From positions 496,001 to 560,000 of the forward strand of contig NZ_JQNA01000002.1 of the NCBI RefSeq assembly GCF_000745015.1: a stretch of DNA of 64,000 nucleotides, given 5' to 3'. A model generated the notes under the pieces. That model was not told the origin of the DNA. It saw only the letters and a list, made by a program, of their open reading frames with translations, and made no database searches. The stretch is from Burkholderia sp. 9120. GTDB lineage: Bacteria > Pseudomonadota > Gammaproteobacteria > Burkholderiales > Burkholderiaceae. Every line of letters starts with the position of its first letter. Positions within the stretch are counted from its first letter, which is position 1. Both the position numbers and the translations under genes were made by a program. This document shows positions 1-9,202 of this stretch, in pieces.

Positions 1-45
1 GAAGCAGCCGCTTGTGATCCCCTACCCCGCCGACACAGGAAAATG

Positions 46-483
46 TCAGCCGGCGTGCGCCGCTTCAGGCGTCAACATTGCCTGCGCCGCCTCAGCCTCC
101 CGATCATGCCGCTCGAAAATTTCACGCGCTGCGAACAACGCATTCAGCGCGGCCGGAAAGCCCGCATAAAGCGCCATCTGCATAAACACCTCGACGATCT
201 CCTCGCGCGTGCAGCCGACGTTCAACGCCGCCTCGATATGCACCTTCAACTGCGGCTGCGCGCAACCGAGCGTCGCCAATGACGCAATCGTCGCGATCTC
301 ACGCGCCCGCAGATCGAGCTGCGGCCGGCTATAAATATCGCCGAAACCGAACTCGATCAGCAGCCGGCCGAAATCCGGCGCAATCGGCGCGAGCGCGGCG
401 ATAACCTGTTCGCCGGCCGAGCCGTCGATTTCCTTCAGTTTGTCCCAGCCTCGGGTATAGCGATCGTTGTGTGCGTGGTTCAT
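46..483 (-). CDS. carboxymuconolactone decarboxylase (AhpD-like) family protein
   Basis: 145 aa, the usual length of a single-domain CMD/AhpD-family protein. The core helices are visible (LRAREIATIASLATLGCA, then KVHIEAALNVGCTREEIVEV). Family members are either gamma-carboxymuconolactone decarboxylases or peroxidase-like proteins with a CxxC pair. No CxxC pair is present here, only two separated cysteines, so a PcaC-like or uncharacterised role fits better than AhpD. The start ATG overlaps the stop of the upstream MerR gene in an ATGA, so the pair should be co-transcribed and translationally coupled. No other aromatic-degradation gene is in view, so the substrate is unknown. Confidence 0.85.
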   Translation of the reverse strand: MNHAHNDRYTRGWDKLKEIDGSAGEQVIAALAPIAPDFGRLLIEFGFGDIYSRPQLDLRAREIATIASLATLGCAQPQLKVHIEAALNVGCTREEIVEVFMQMALYAGFPAALNALFAAREIFERHDREAEAAQAMLTPEAAHAG

Positions 484-929
484 GGTGAGTCCTTTTCCGA
501 ATGTGAAAGCGCCTGGGGTTCGTCGGTGTGTCGTGTCGAACCATCCGCAATTGGTGCTTGCGCGGCCGCTTCGTAATAAGCGATCTTGTCGACGATCGCG
601 CCGAGATTGAGCTGCAACTCGGCGATCCGCGCCAAAACCGCATCCCGATGCGCCACCAGCAAATCGCGCCGCGCCCCCATGGTCGGCTGACCGTCGGCGC
701 GTAGCGCCGCAAACGCCTGCATCCCGGCGATCGGCATGCCGGTCGCCTTCAGACGCATCACGAAGCGCAGCCAGTCGAGATCGGCCGGCGAATACAGGCG
801 ATGACCCGCCTCCGTCCGCCCGACCGCCCGAATCAGGCCAGCCTGTTCGTAATAGCGCAGCGTGTGCGCGGACACGCCGAGCGTTTGCGCGACCTGCCCG
901 ATGGTGAGTGCTTTGGAGATAGTCGACAT
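480..929 (-). CDS. MerR-family transcriptional regulator
   Basis: 149 aa. The N-terminal winged helix-turn-helix is typical (TIGQVAQTLGVSAHTLRYYE, then LDWLRFVMRLKATGMPIAGM), followed by a dimerisation coiled coil (residues 80-120) and a short polar tail. It lacks the cysteine loop of metal-sensing MerR proteins, so a small-molecule or redox signal is more likely. It is the first gene of a two-gene operon with the CMD protein. A near-perfect dyad lies directly upstream between promoter elements, suggesting autoregulation. Confidence 0.9.
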   Translation of the reverse strand: MSTISKALTIGQVAQTLGVSAHTLRYYEQAGLIRAVGRTEAGHRLYSPADLDWLRFVMRLKATGMPIAGMQAFAALRADGQPTMGARRDLLVAHRDAVLARIAELQLNLGAIVDKIAYYEAAAQAPIADGSTRHTDEPQALSHSEKDSP

Positions 930-940
930 GACGGAACTCA

Positions 941-970
941 GGTTAGGACTTCGAGTGCACTCTAAGTCAA
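941..970 (-). promoter_or_regulatory. MerR-type promoter with dyad operator
   Basis: On the minus strand a -35 TTGACT (965-970) is followed after 19 bp by CTAACC (941-946). Between them lies a 22-bp dyad (947-968; arms GACTTAGAGTG and CACTCGAAGTC, one mismatch). A dyad in an over-long 19-bp spacer is the hallmark of MerR-regulated promoters. Transcription would start about 5 nt before the ATG at 929, giving an almost leaderless mRNA. Confidence 0.6.
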
Positions 971-1085
971 GCGCGCGATGCTGTCATTTGTCTGTATTGT
1001 TATCTTTTATGGCGTGCGGCAATTGATCGATAAACTCATCAATGCCTGTTCAACAGGCAAAAGCTTTAAATCTTGTCCACACAGA

Positions 1086-1114
1086 TTTACTTGTCACAAA
1101 TCGATCGGTATAAA
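1086..1114 (+). promoter_or_regulatory. candidate sigma-70 promoter upstream of the HHH gene
   Basis: TTTACT (1086-1091), a 17-bp spacer and TATAAA (1109-1114). The position is consistent with driving the helix-hairpin-helix gene through a leader of about 170 nt that contains the tandem repeat. A TTGACA also occurs at 1174-1179 but has no convincing -10. The rest of 930-1290 holds a small hairpin at 1044-1058 and no gene. Confidence 0.35.
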
Positions 1115-1180
1115 TCGTCCGCGTTCGCAAATACGGGCGCGCGATTTGTTCTATGCTTAAGCGCAGCGCGCGGTTGACAG

Positions 1181-1250
1181 GTGTGTCGTCCCGAGCCGCT
1201 CCGGGTTGTTCCGAGTCGTCCTGAATCGTTCTGAGTTGTCTTGAGTTGTC
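1181..1250. repeat. degenerate 10-bp tandem repeat, about 7 units
   Basis: Seven consecutive 10-bp blocks fit the consensus YYGAGTYGTY (for example CCGAGTCGTC, CTGAATCGTT, CTGAGTTGTC, TTGAGTTGTC), exactly in register from 1191 to 1250, with a weaker unit at 1181-1190. The array lies in the presumed 5' leader of the helix-hairpin-helix gene. Confidence 0.75.
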
Positions 1251-1290
1251 TTTCGCGGCTAACTTTTTTGCCCTCAATGGAGTGCTTGCC

Positions 1291-1842
1291 ATGCTGAAGA
1301 AGCTTTTAATGCTTTGCGTTGCATTGGCTTTATCGCTGTCGGCCGGATTTGCCGCTGCCGTGGAAGTGAATTCCGCCGATCAGGCGGCGCTCGAATCGGT
1401 CAAGGGTATCGGCCCGGTGCATGCCAAAGCGATCATCGACGAACGCACCAAAAATGGCCCGTTCAAGAATGCCGATGATCTCGCCGCACGCGTCAAAGGC
1501 ATCGGCACGAAGTCGGTCACGAACCTCGAAGCAGCCGGGCTGACCATTAACGGTTCAGCCACCCCGCCGACCGGCGCCAAGGCCGCGACGAAGTCGGGCA
1601 GCAGCGCGAGCAGCAAAGCAACGCCGGCAGCAACTACGACCGCCGCGACCACGGCAACTGCGCCGATGGATGCGTCGAGCGCGAAGCCGTCGAAGAAGAA
1701 GAGCAAGGCGGCGGCCTCCGCTGCGGCGGCGGCTTCCGCGACAGCCAGCGCGCCGGCCGACGCATCCAGCACCAAGGCATCGAAAAAGAAGGCAAAGAAG
1801 AGCAAGGCAGCATCGGCCGCGGCAGGTTCAGGCGGCGCATAA
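1291..1842 (+). CDS. exported helix-hairpin-helix (ComEA-like) protein with H1-like Lys/Ala tail
   Basis: 183 aa from ATG 1291, preceded by GGAG at 1279-1282; this start places a classical signal peptide (MLKKLLMLCVALALSLSAGF) at the N terminus. Residues 24-80 are a tandem HhH DNA-binding domain of ComEA type (VNSADQAALESVKGIG, VKGIGTKSVTNLEAAG). Residues 85-183 are low-complexity Ala/Ser/Lys with a duplicated basic block (DASSAKPSKKKSK and DASSTKASKKKAKKSK), resembling histone-H1/AlgP tails. ComEA proteins bind incoming DNA in the periplasm; the basic tail would add non-specific DNA affinity. No competence genes are adjacent, so a role in DNA uptake is inference. Confidence 0.85.
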   Translation: MLKKLLMLCVALALSLSAGFAAAVEVNSADQAALESVKGIGPVHAKAIIDERTKNGPFKNADDLAARVKGIGTKSVTNLEAAGLTINGSATPPTGAKAATKSGSSASSKATPAATTTAATTATAPMDASSAKPSKKKSKAAASAAAAASATASAPADASSTKASKKKAKKSKAASAAAGSGGA

Positions 1843-1972
1843 CCCGGGGGGCAAGCGCAGGCAGCGCGCGTTCCGTGCGATGGGTGAAGCAAGACGTGTG
1901 TGATCCCAGCATCACCGCGCCGCGCTAAACCCGGCAGCATCGTTTAACCGTCGCCAGGCCTGCTTCACACGG

Positions 1973-1996
1973 CGCCGCGCAACCGCGCGGCGTTTT
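1973..1996 (+). terminator. rho-independent terminator
   Basis: A perfect 8-bp stem CGCCGCGC/GCGCGGCG (1973-1980 and 1985-1992) with an AACC loop is followed by TTTT, downstream of the HhH gene. Confidence 0.6.
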
Positions 1997-2043
1997 CACC
2001 CGCCGACTCGTCAGACACGCGTCGGCATTCAAGAGAGACCGTC

Positions 2044-2472
2044 ATGAGCCTACTCGACACTATCGGTTCCCTGATTGGCAAATCGCCTGAAGGCGGCGGC
2101 CAGCAAGCCCTGGTTTCAGCCGCCCTCGAATTCGTCAACAACCAGCCCGGCGGGCTGAATGGCCTGATCGACCGTTTCAAGGAAAAGGGCCTCGGCGACG
2201 TCGTGACGTCGTGGGTCAGCAACGGCGACAACCAGCCGATCTCGGCCGACGCGCTGCACAGCGTGCTCGGTTCGGACGCCGTCACGAACCTCGCGGCCAA
2301 GGCCGGCGTGCAGCCGGACCAGGTCACGGGCCTGCTGTCGCAGATTCTGCCGCACGTCGTCAATGCCGCCACGCCGGAAGGCGAAGTGCCCGCCGAAGGC
2401 AAGCTCAATTCGACGACCGTGCTCGGCGCGCTGGGTGGCCTGTCGGCGTTGTTCAACAAGGGCAGCGCCTGA
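2044..2472 (+). CDS. YidB-family (DUF937) protein
   Basis: 142 aa. The N terminus MSLLDTIGSLIGKSPEGGGQ, a central helix-rich region with QPISADALHSVLGSDAV, and the C-terminal LLSQILPHVVNAATPEG match the DUF937/YidB family of small cytoplasmic proteins. Their role is unknown; YidB overlaps structurally with bacterial MTase-like and homeodomain-like folds only in prediction. RBS GAGAG lies about 8 nt upstream. It is monocistronic, ending in a bidirectional terminator shared with convergent clpB. Confidence 0.8.
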   Translation: MSLLDTIGSLIGKSPEGGGQQALVSAALEFVNNQPGGLNGLIDRFKEKGLGDVVTSWVSNGDNQPISADALHSVLGSDAVTNLAAKAGVQPDQVTGLLSQILPHVVNAATPEGEVPAEGKLNSTTVLGALGGLSALFNKGSA

Positions 2473-2534
2473 AGCCACGACGCTCGCGCGTAGCTGCAGC
2501 TACCCGTTGATCGGGTAAAGAAATCAGGCGAAAA

Positions 2535-2570
2535 AAAAGCGGCAACGAAGATCACTTCGTTGCCGCTTTT
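2535..2570. terminator. bidirectional rho-independent terminator (yidB / clpB)
   Basis: Sixteen-base arms (2535-2550 and 2555-2570) pair perfectly around an ATCA loop and are flanked by A-run and T-run, so the structure works for both convergent genes. Confidence 0.9.
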
Positions 2571-2608
2571 CTATTCATCGAGCCGCGCCCGACGCGAGCG
2601 CATTGCGC

Positions 2609-5206
<2,598 letters not shown>

Positions 5207-5235
5207 CAGGAGACCTCCAATTTCGATTACCACCA

Positions 5236-5263
5236 AAATGAGGCGTTTTTCCCAGGTTTCAAG
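5236..5263 (-). promoter_or_regulatory. sigma-32 heat-shock promoter of clpB
   Basis: Minus-strand CTTGAAA (5257-5263), a 13-bp spacer and CCTCATTT (5236-5243) match the RpoH consensus CTTGAAA / CCCCATnT at 14 of 15 specified bases. Expected transcript start is about 23 nt before the ClpB ATG. Confidence 0.8.
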
Positions 5264-5325
5264 CGCTTTTTTGCCCTTCGCGGCAACTATTTAACATTTG
5301 ACGCGAACGAACTGCCTGGCCGTCC

Positions 5326-5835
5326 TCAGGACACCGGCGCGGGGTTGCTGCCGGCCGGTCCAACCGGCGCGAGCGGCATGATCGGGATGATGCTGCTCAA
5401 ACCGAGCAGCGCCGCCAGCGGCCCATGCGGTTGCGCGACCTCACCGATGGTATGCCGGTCGAGCTCGGCAAGGAAAGCATTACGCGCCGCTTCGAGCGCG
5501 CCACGCAAACGACATTGCGGCGTAATGACGCACGAGCGGCGCGCGCCCTGCTGGTCGGGAAAACAGCCGACCAGCGCGAAGTCACTTTCCGTGGCACGCA
5601 CAATTTCGCCGACGGTCAACGCGTTGGTTTTATCGGCCAGCCGCAGGCCGCCGTTGCGCCCGCGTACGGTCTCGACCCAGCCGAGTTCGCCGAGTTGCTG
5701 AACCACTTTCATTAAATGGTTCTTGGATATTCCGTATGCATCCGAGATGTCCTGAATCGTCGATAATCCCTCGCCACGGACAGCGAGATACAGCAGAACG
5801 CGCAGCGAATAATCCGTGTAGTCGGTCAGTCTCAT
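5326..5835 (-). CDS. nsrR: Rrf2-family regulator, NsrR-like
   Basis: 169 aa. Begins MRLTDYTDYSLRVLLYLAV as NsrR/Rrf2 proteins do; the winged HTH covers residues 1-80 (STIQDISDAYGISKNHLMKV), then VGCFPD, a Cys, and CVITPQC, giving three cysteines (C-x10-C-x5-C) that can ligate a [Fe-S] cluster; the NO sensor NsrR uses such a cluster. The C-terminal tail is Pro/Ala-rich and longer than usual. It is divergent from a truncated haemoglobin gene, and an 11-1-11 inverted repeat resembling NsrR sites lies between them. NsrR is favoured over IscR because no isc genes are nearby. The start at 5835 is family-consistent; upstream in-frame codons are rejected. Confidence 0.8.
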   Translation of the reverse strand: MRLTDYTDYSLRVLLYLAVRGEGLSTIQDISDAYGISKNHLMKVVQQLGELGWVETVRGRNGGLRLADKTNALTVGEIVRATESDFALVGCFPDQQGARRSCVITPQCRLRGALEAARNAFLAELDRHTIGEVAQPHGPLAALLGLSSIIPIMPLAPVGPAGSNPAPVS

Positions 5836-5922
5836 AAGTGCAGGTATCACGATGAGCGCAAGCCGCGATCCGGAGGAAAACCGCGCCGACGCAAGGGTTG
5901 CCCGGGACCGCCTGTTCGCCCT

Positions 5923-5945
5923 AAGATGCGAACGCAACGCATGTT
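5923..5945. promoter_or_regulatory. NsrR-like operator, 11-1-11 inverted repeat
   Basis: AAGATGCGAAC, one base, CAACGCATGTT. The half-sites read AAGATGC and, on the other strand, AACATGC, matching the AAGATGC core and spacing of the known NsrR motif. It lies about 90 bp upstream of the nsrR-like start, between it and the haemoglobin gene. Confidence 0.55.
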
Positions 5946-6165
5946 TTATTGTTTTGCGCTGACAGACGGAGTTTATCTTTCGGCAGTAATGGTAACGTTT
6001 CCCGCGTAGTTCATTCATACGAAAAGGACGGGTTTCGCGGCTTACTTCTTTGAGTTTGCCCCTCTTTGAGGCCATTCCTGACGGTCTGTGGCGCGGTGTG
6101 GAGATGGACGTCGTCGTTTGCCGTCATTGGGCCTACTCATTGGCTACGGTCATTGCCACATTCAG

Positions 6166-6182
6166 TGGCCAATTATTGGCCA
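6166..6182. repeat. 17-bp perfect palindrome before the haemoglobin gene
   Basis: TGGCCAAT-T-ATTGGCCA, perfect 8-bp arms, centred 39 bp before the haemoglobin ATG. CATTGG-type hexamers at 6125, 6138 and 6151 are spaced exactly 13 bp. This may be an operator or a leader hairpin. Confidence 0.5.
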
Positions 6183-6212
6183 ATTCAGCCAGCCGCATTT
6201 TCTGGAATCCGC

Positions 6213-6755
6213 ATGAACCCGTCTTTCCCCGCCACACCGGCCGTCGAGCGCGCCGCCGAACCCACCGAGGCGAACGTCCGCGAACTCGTCTATGCCTTTT
6301 ACGACCGCGTGCGTGCGGACGCGCTGCTCGGTCCGGTTTTCGATGCCAGCCTGGCGGGCCGCTGGGACGAGCATCTGCCGAAGATGTGTCTGTTCTGGGG
6401 CAGCCTCGTGCTCGGCGCGAAACAGTATCGCGGCAACGTGCAACAGGCGCATCAGCCGCTCGAAGGCGTCGAGCCTCAGCACTTCAGCCGCTGGCTGTAT
6501 CTGTTTCTGGATACGGTGGAGTCGCGCTACGAGCCGGCCGCCGCGATCCGTTTCATGGAGCCGGCGCTACGCATCGCGCAGAGTTTGCAGTTGAGCCGCT
6601 TTGGCTGGGATTACAGGATTCCAGCGGAACAGCAGGCGCTGCTGAAGCGCGTCGCGCCAAAGCGTGCGCGGGATGAAGAGGATGCCCATGAGGCGGCGCG
6701 ACGGCCGGGTGAACCCTTTCCGACGCGGATTATCGGCCGGGCAATGGATGAGTGA
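6213..6755 (+). CDS. group III truncated haemoglobin
   Basis: 180 aa from ATG 6213. The globin fold covers about residues 15-140: VRELVYAFYDRVRADALLGPVFD, HLPKMCLFWGSLVLGA, and a helix F/G region with QAHQPLEGVEPQHFSRWLYLF where the histidines that can ligate haem lie. The FWGS motif and absence of group I/II glycine motifs assign it to group III. Such proteins bind O2/NO; the Campylobacter Ctb homologue is NO-responsive through NssR, and NsrR control is expected here. The C-terminal 40 residues are charged and not part of the globin. Earlier in-frame codons (6066) would overlap the regulatory region and lack similarity. Confidence 0.85.
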   Translation: MNPSFPATPAVERAAEPTEANVRELVYAFYDRVRADALLGPVFDASLAGRWDEHLPKMCLFWGSLVLGAKQYRGNVQQAHQPLEGVEPQHFSRWLYLFLDTVESRYEPAAAIRFMEPALRIAQSLQLSRFGWDYRIPAEQQALLKRVAPKRARDEEDAHEAARRPGEPFPTRIIGRAMDE

Positions 6756-6911
6756 TTCTCTCCGGCTCGCCAGGCCAAAGGCCGTTTAAAGGCTTGATAG
6801 CGGCCGTAACCGGTTCCTGCAAGCAGTCGTCGCTGCGACCGACCCACGAGGGTAAGCCGCTCCTGAGCGGGCTCTATCCGCCGAGACGTAGGCGGCCCCG
6901 AACCAGCACAT
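6756..6911. other. hairpin-rich spacer between convergent genes
   Basis: 156 bp without a plausible gene. It contains GGCC-AAA-GGCC (6773-6783), an 8-bp bulged stem at 6855-6873 (AGCCGCTC against GAGC-G-GGCT) and CCGCC/GGCGG (6878-6895). No T-run terminator is present. It could be a structured RNA, a dispersed repeat or a rho-dependent region. Confidence 0.4.
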
Positions 6912-7388
6912 TTACTTCTCCGCCCGGTTCCCTGACTCGATGCCCCAGCGCGCCAGCGCGGCGTCGTCGGTGACGCGGGCGTCGACCCAGCGCTCGCCGG
7001 CCTCCGTCTTCTCCTTCTTCCAGAACGGCGCCTCGCTCTTCAGATAATCCATCACGAATTCACACGACGCGAAAGCGTCCCCGCGATGAGCCGCGGTCGT
7101 CGCCACCAGCACGATCTGATCGAGCGGATAAAGCTTGCCGACCCGGTGCACGATCAGCACCTCGATCCCCGGCCACCGCTCACGCGCGCTGACGACGATC
7201 GCTTCCAGCGATTTCTCCGTCATGCCCGGATAGTGTTCGAGCTCCATCGTCTCGACCGCGCTGCCTTCGTTCAGATCGCGCACGGTGCCGACGAAACAGG
7301 CCACCGCGCCGATCTTCGGATTACGCGCGCGCAACGCGGCGACCTCTGCGGTGAGGTCGAAGTCTTCGGTCTGGACGCGAACCGGCAT
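6912..7388 (-). CDS. moaE: molybdopterin synthase catalytic subunit MoaE
   Basis: 158 aa, the normal MoaE length. Recognisable blocks are GAVACFVGTVRDLNEG, MELEHYPGMTEKSLE, VLIVHRVGKLYPLDQIVLVATTAAHR and FVMDYLKSEAPFWKKE, the last with the catalytic lysines. With MoaD it transfers sulfur to cyclic pyranopterin monophosphate to form molybdopterin in the cytoplasm. It is last in moeA-moaD-moaE, 36 nt after moaD. Confidence 0.97.
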   Translation of the reverse strand: MPVRVQTEDFDLTAEVAALRARNPKIGAVACFVGTVRDLNEGSAVETMELEHYPGMTEKSLEAIVVSARERWPGIEVLIVHRVGKLYPLDQIVLVATTAAHRGDAFASCEFVMDYLKSEAPFWKKEKTEAGERWVDARVTDDAALARWGIESGNRAEK

Positions 7389-7424
7389 CTGGGGCTCCTG
7401 ATGGTTGGGTGAGGCGGCGAGCGA

Positions 7425-7682
7425 TCAGCCGCCCGTGACCGGTGGAAAGAACGCGACCTCGCAGCCTTCCGTAACGCGCGTACCGGCGTCCGTCATCACG
7501 TGATTGCAGGCCATGCGCAGCGCGCGGCCTTCGGCCAGCGTGTCGGCCCAGGCGCCGCCACGCACGCGCAGCCACGCGCGCACGTCGCCGACGGTGGCGA
7601 TGCCGTCCGGCAGGTCGACCGTTTCATCGGCCAGATCGAGCGCTTCACGCACGCTCGCAAAATATCGCAATTGAATCTTCAT
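7425..7682 (-). CDS. moaD: molybdopterin synthase sulfur carrier subunit MoaD
   Basis: 85 aa, ubiquitin-like fold. Starts MKIQLRYFASVREALDLADE and ends CEVAFFPPVTGG; the C-terminal Gly-Gly is the residue pair that carries the thiocarboxylate used by MoaE. The start at 7682 gives the family-typical N terminus; the longer frame to 7802 would run into moeA and is rejected. Lies 26 nt downstream of moeA. Confidence 0.96.
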   Translation of the reverse strand: MKIQLRYFASVREALDLADETVDLPDGIATVGDVRAWLRVRGGAWADTLAEGRALRMACNHVMTDAGTRVTEGCEVAFFPPVTGG

Positions 7683-7708
7683 CGGGATGCCGCCGGCGCG
7701 TGCCGGCC

Positions 7709-8986
7709 TCAGTTCAGCAATTCGGAAAAGGGAATGAAGCGCACGGTCTCGCCGGCGCTGATCGCATGGTTCGGCGGATTGTCGATCAGCCCGTCGCCCC
7801 ACACCGTCGATGTCAGCACCGCCGAACTCTGATTCGGAAACAGATCGAGGCCACCGGCCGGGTTGATGCGCGCGCGCAGGAATTCGTTGCGGCGATCGGC
7901 TTTGCTCTGCGTGAAGTCCGCGCGCAACGACAGCGTGCGCGGCGCAACCGTCTGAACGCCGGCGAGGCTCAGGATGAACGGGCGCACGAACAGCAGGAAC
8001 GTGGCGAAGCTGGAAACAGGGTTGCCCGGCAGGCCGATGAAGAACGTTTCCGATGCGGATGCCCCTTCAAGCGCCGCACCGAGCGCCGCACCGCGCCGCA
8101 CCGCACCAAACGCCAGCGGCTTGCCGGGTTTCATCGCGATCTGCCACATCGACAGGCGGCCTTCGGCCTCGACCGCCGGCTTCACGTGATCCTCCTCGCC
8201 CACCGACACCCCGCCGCACGTCAGGATCAGGTCATGCGCCACGGCGGCCTCGCGCAGCGTGGCGCGGGTCGCGTCCAGCTTATCGGCGACGATGCCGTAG
8301 TCGGTCACGTCGCAGCCGAGCTTGTCCAGCAGACCGTGCAGCGTGAAGCGGTTGGAGTTGTAGATCGCGCCGGGCTTGAGCGGCTCGCCCGGCATGGTCA
8401 GTTCGTCGCCGGTGAAGAAAACCGCGACCTTGACGCGCCGCCGCACCGTCAGCGTCGCGCAACCGACCGAGGCGGCCAGTCCCAACGCTTGCGGCGTCAA
8501 TCGCGTACCGGCCGGCAGGATCACCGAGCCGCTGCGAATGTCCGCGCCTTGCGCCGTGATCCACTCGCCCGGTTGCGGGCTGTGCAGGATCGTGACTTCG
8601 TCGCCGGTGACTTCGGTTTGCTCCTGCATCACGATGGCGTCCGCGCCGGGCGGCACCGTTGCGCCCGTGAAGATTCGCGCTGCGGTGCCGGGCTTTAATG
8701 GTTGAGGCGCGTGGCCGGCCGGAATGCGTTGCGAGACCGGCAAACGCTTGTTGCCAGCGGCCGCGGGGTCCGTGAGGTCCGCCACACGAATCGCGTAGCC
8801 GTCCATGGAACTGGTGTGCATCGGCGGGACGTCGAGCGGCGACGTGACGTCGGCTGACAGAACCCGATTCAGTGCTTCCAGCGTCGGAATCGATTCGACG
8901 CCGTCGATCGGGCTAGCAGCGCTGAGCAGGGTCGCCAACGCTTCAGCGGTAGCGAGCATCGGAGCGCGGGGCGTGGGTGTGGACAT
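7709..8986 (-). CDS. moeA: molybdopterin molybdenumtransferase MoeA
   Basis: 425 aa. Features: substrate-binding segment DVPPMHTSSMDGYAIR, domain with AARIFTGATVPPGADAIVMQEQ, the MogA-like domain with VFFTGDELTMPGEPLKPG and CGGVSVGEEDHVKPAVE, and LPGNPVSS. It inserts molybdate into adenylylated molybdopterin to give Moco. First of the moeA-moaD-moaE cluster. A minus-strand TACAAT (9018-9023) is a possible -10 but has no good -35. About 25 residues between MKPGKPLAFGAVRRG and FFIGLPGNP are Ala/Gly-rich filler. Confidence 0.97.
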   Translation of the reverse strand: MSTPTPRAPMLATAEALATLLSAASPIDGVESIPTLEALNRVLSADVTSPLDVPPMHTSSMDGYAIRVADLTDPAAAGNKRLPVSQRIPAGHAPQPLKPGTAARIFTGATVPPGADAIVMQEQTEVTGDEVTILHSPQPGEWITAQGADIRSGSVILPAGTRLTPQALGLAASVGCATLTVRRRVKVAVFFTGDELTMPGEPLKPGAIYNSNRFTLHGLLDKLGCDVTDYGIVADKLDATRATLREAAVAHDLILTCGGVSVGEEDHVKPAVEAEGRLSMWQIAMKPGKPLAFGAVRRGAALGAALEGASASETFFIGLPGNPVSSFATFLLFVRPFILSLAGVQTVAPRTLSLRADFTQSKADRRNEFLRARINPAGGLDLFPNQSSAVLTSTVWGDGLIDNPPNHAISAGETVRFIPFSELLN

Positions 8987-9164
8987 CTCTGGTTTCGAAG
9001 CCGCGGGTTAAAGGAATATTGTAGCGGCCGACGCCTGCGGCATGTGCCACGGCGCGTTATGGAGGGATTTATGGTGTTTGGGGCACTTGCCGCGGAGGGT
9101 GGCGGCAATGATTCCTGGCGGGTTGTCATGCCTGCGCGCCCAGCCAGCTATTCAGCCAGCCAAC

Positions 9165-9190
9165 GTGCGTGAGCCACTTGACTCACGCAC
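9165..9190 (-). terminator. possible terminator hairpin after thrC
   Basis: Perfect 9-bp arms GTGCGTGAG (9165-9173) and CTCACGCAC (9182-9190) with an 8-nt loop, 12 nt beyond the thrC stop. There is no T-run on the minus strand, so it may be rho-assisted. The remaining 9000-9160 spacer shows nothing else. Confidence 0.35.
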
Positions 9191-9202
9191 CCACGAAAAA
9201 AC

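Noticed and set aside
978..1160. Sixty-codon frame in the merR-HhH spacer
   Set aside because: No ribosome site or domain; overlaps promoter-like and repeat sequence.
1174..1179. TTGACA as the -35 of the HhH gene
   Set aside because: No -10 at 16-18 bp; the tandem repeat occupies that position. The TTTACT/TATAAA pair at 1086-1114 is better.
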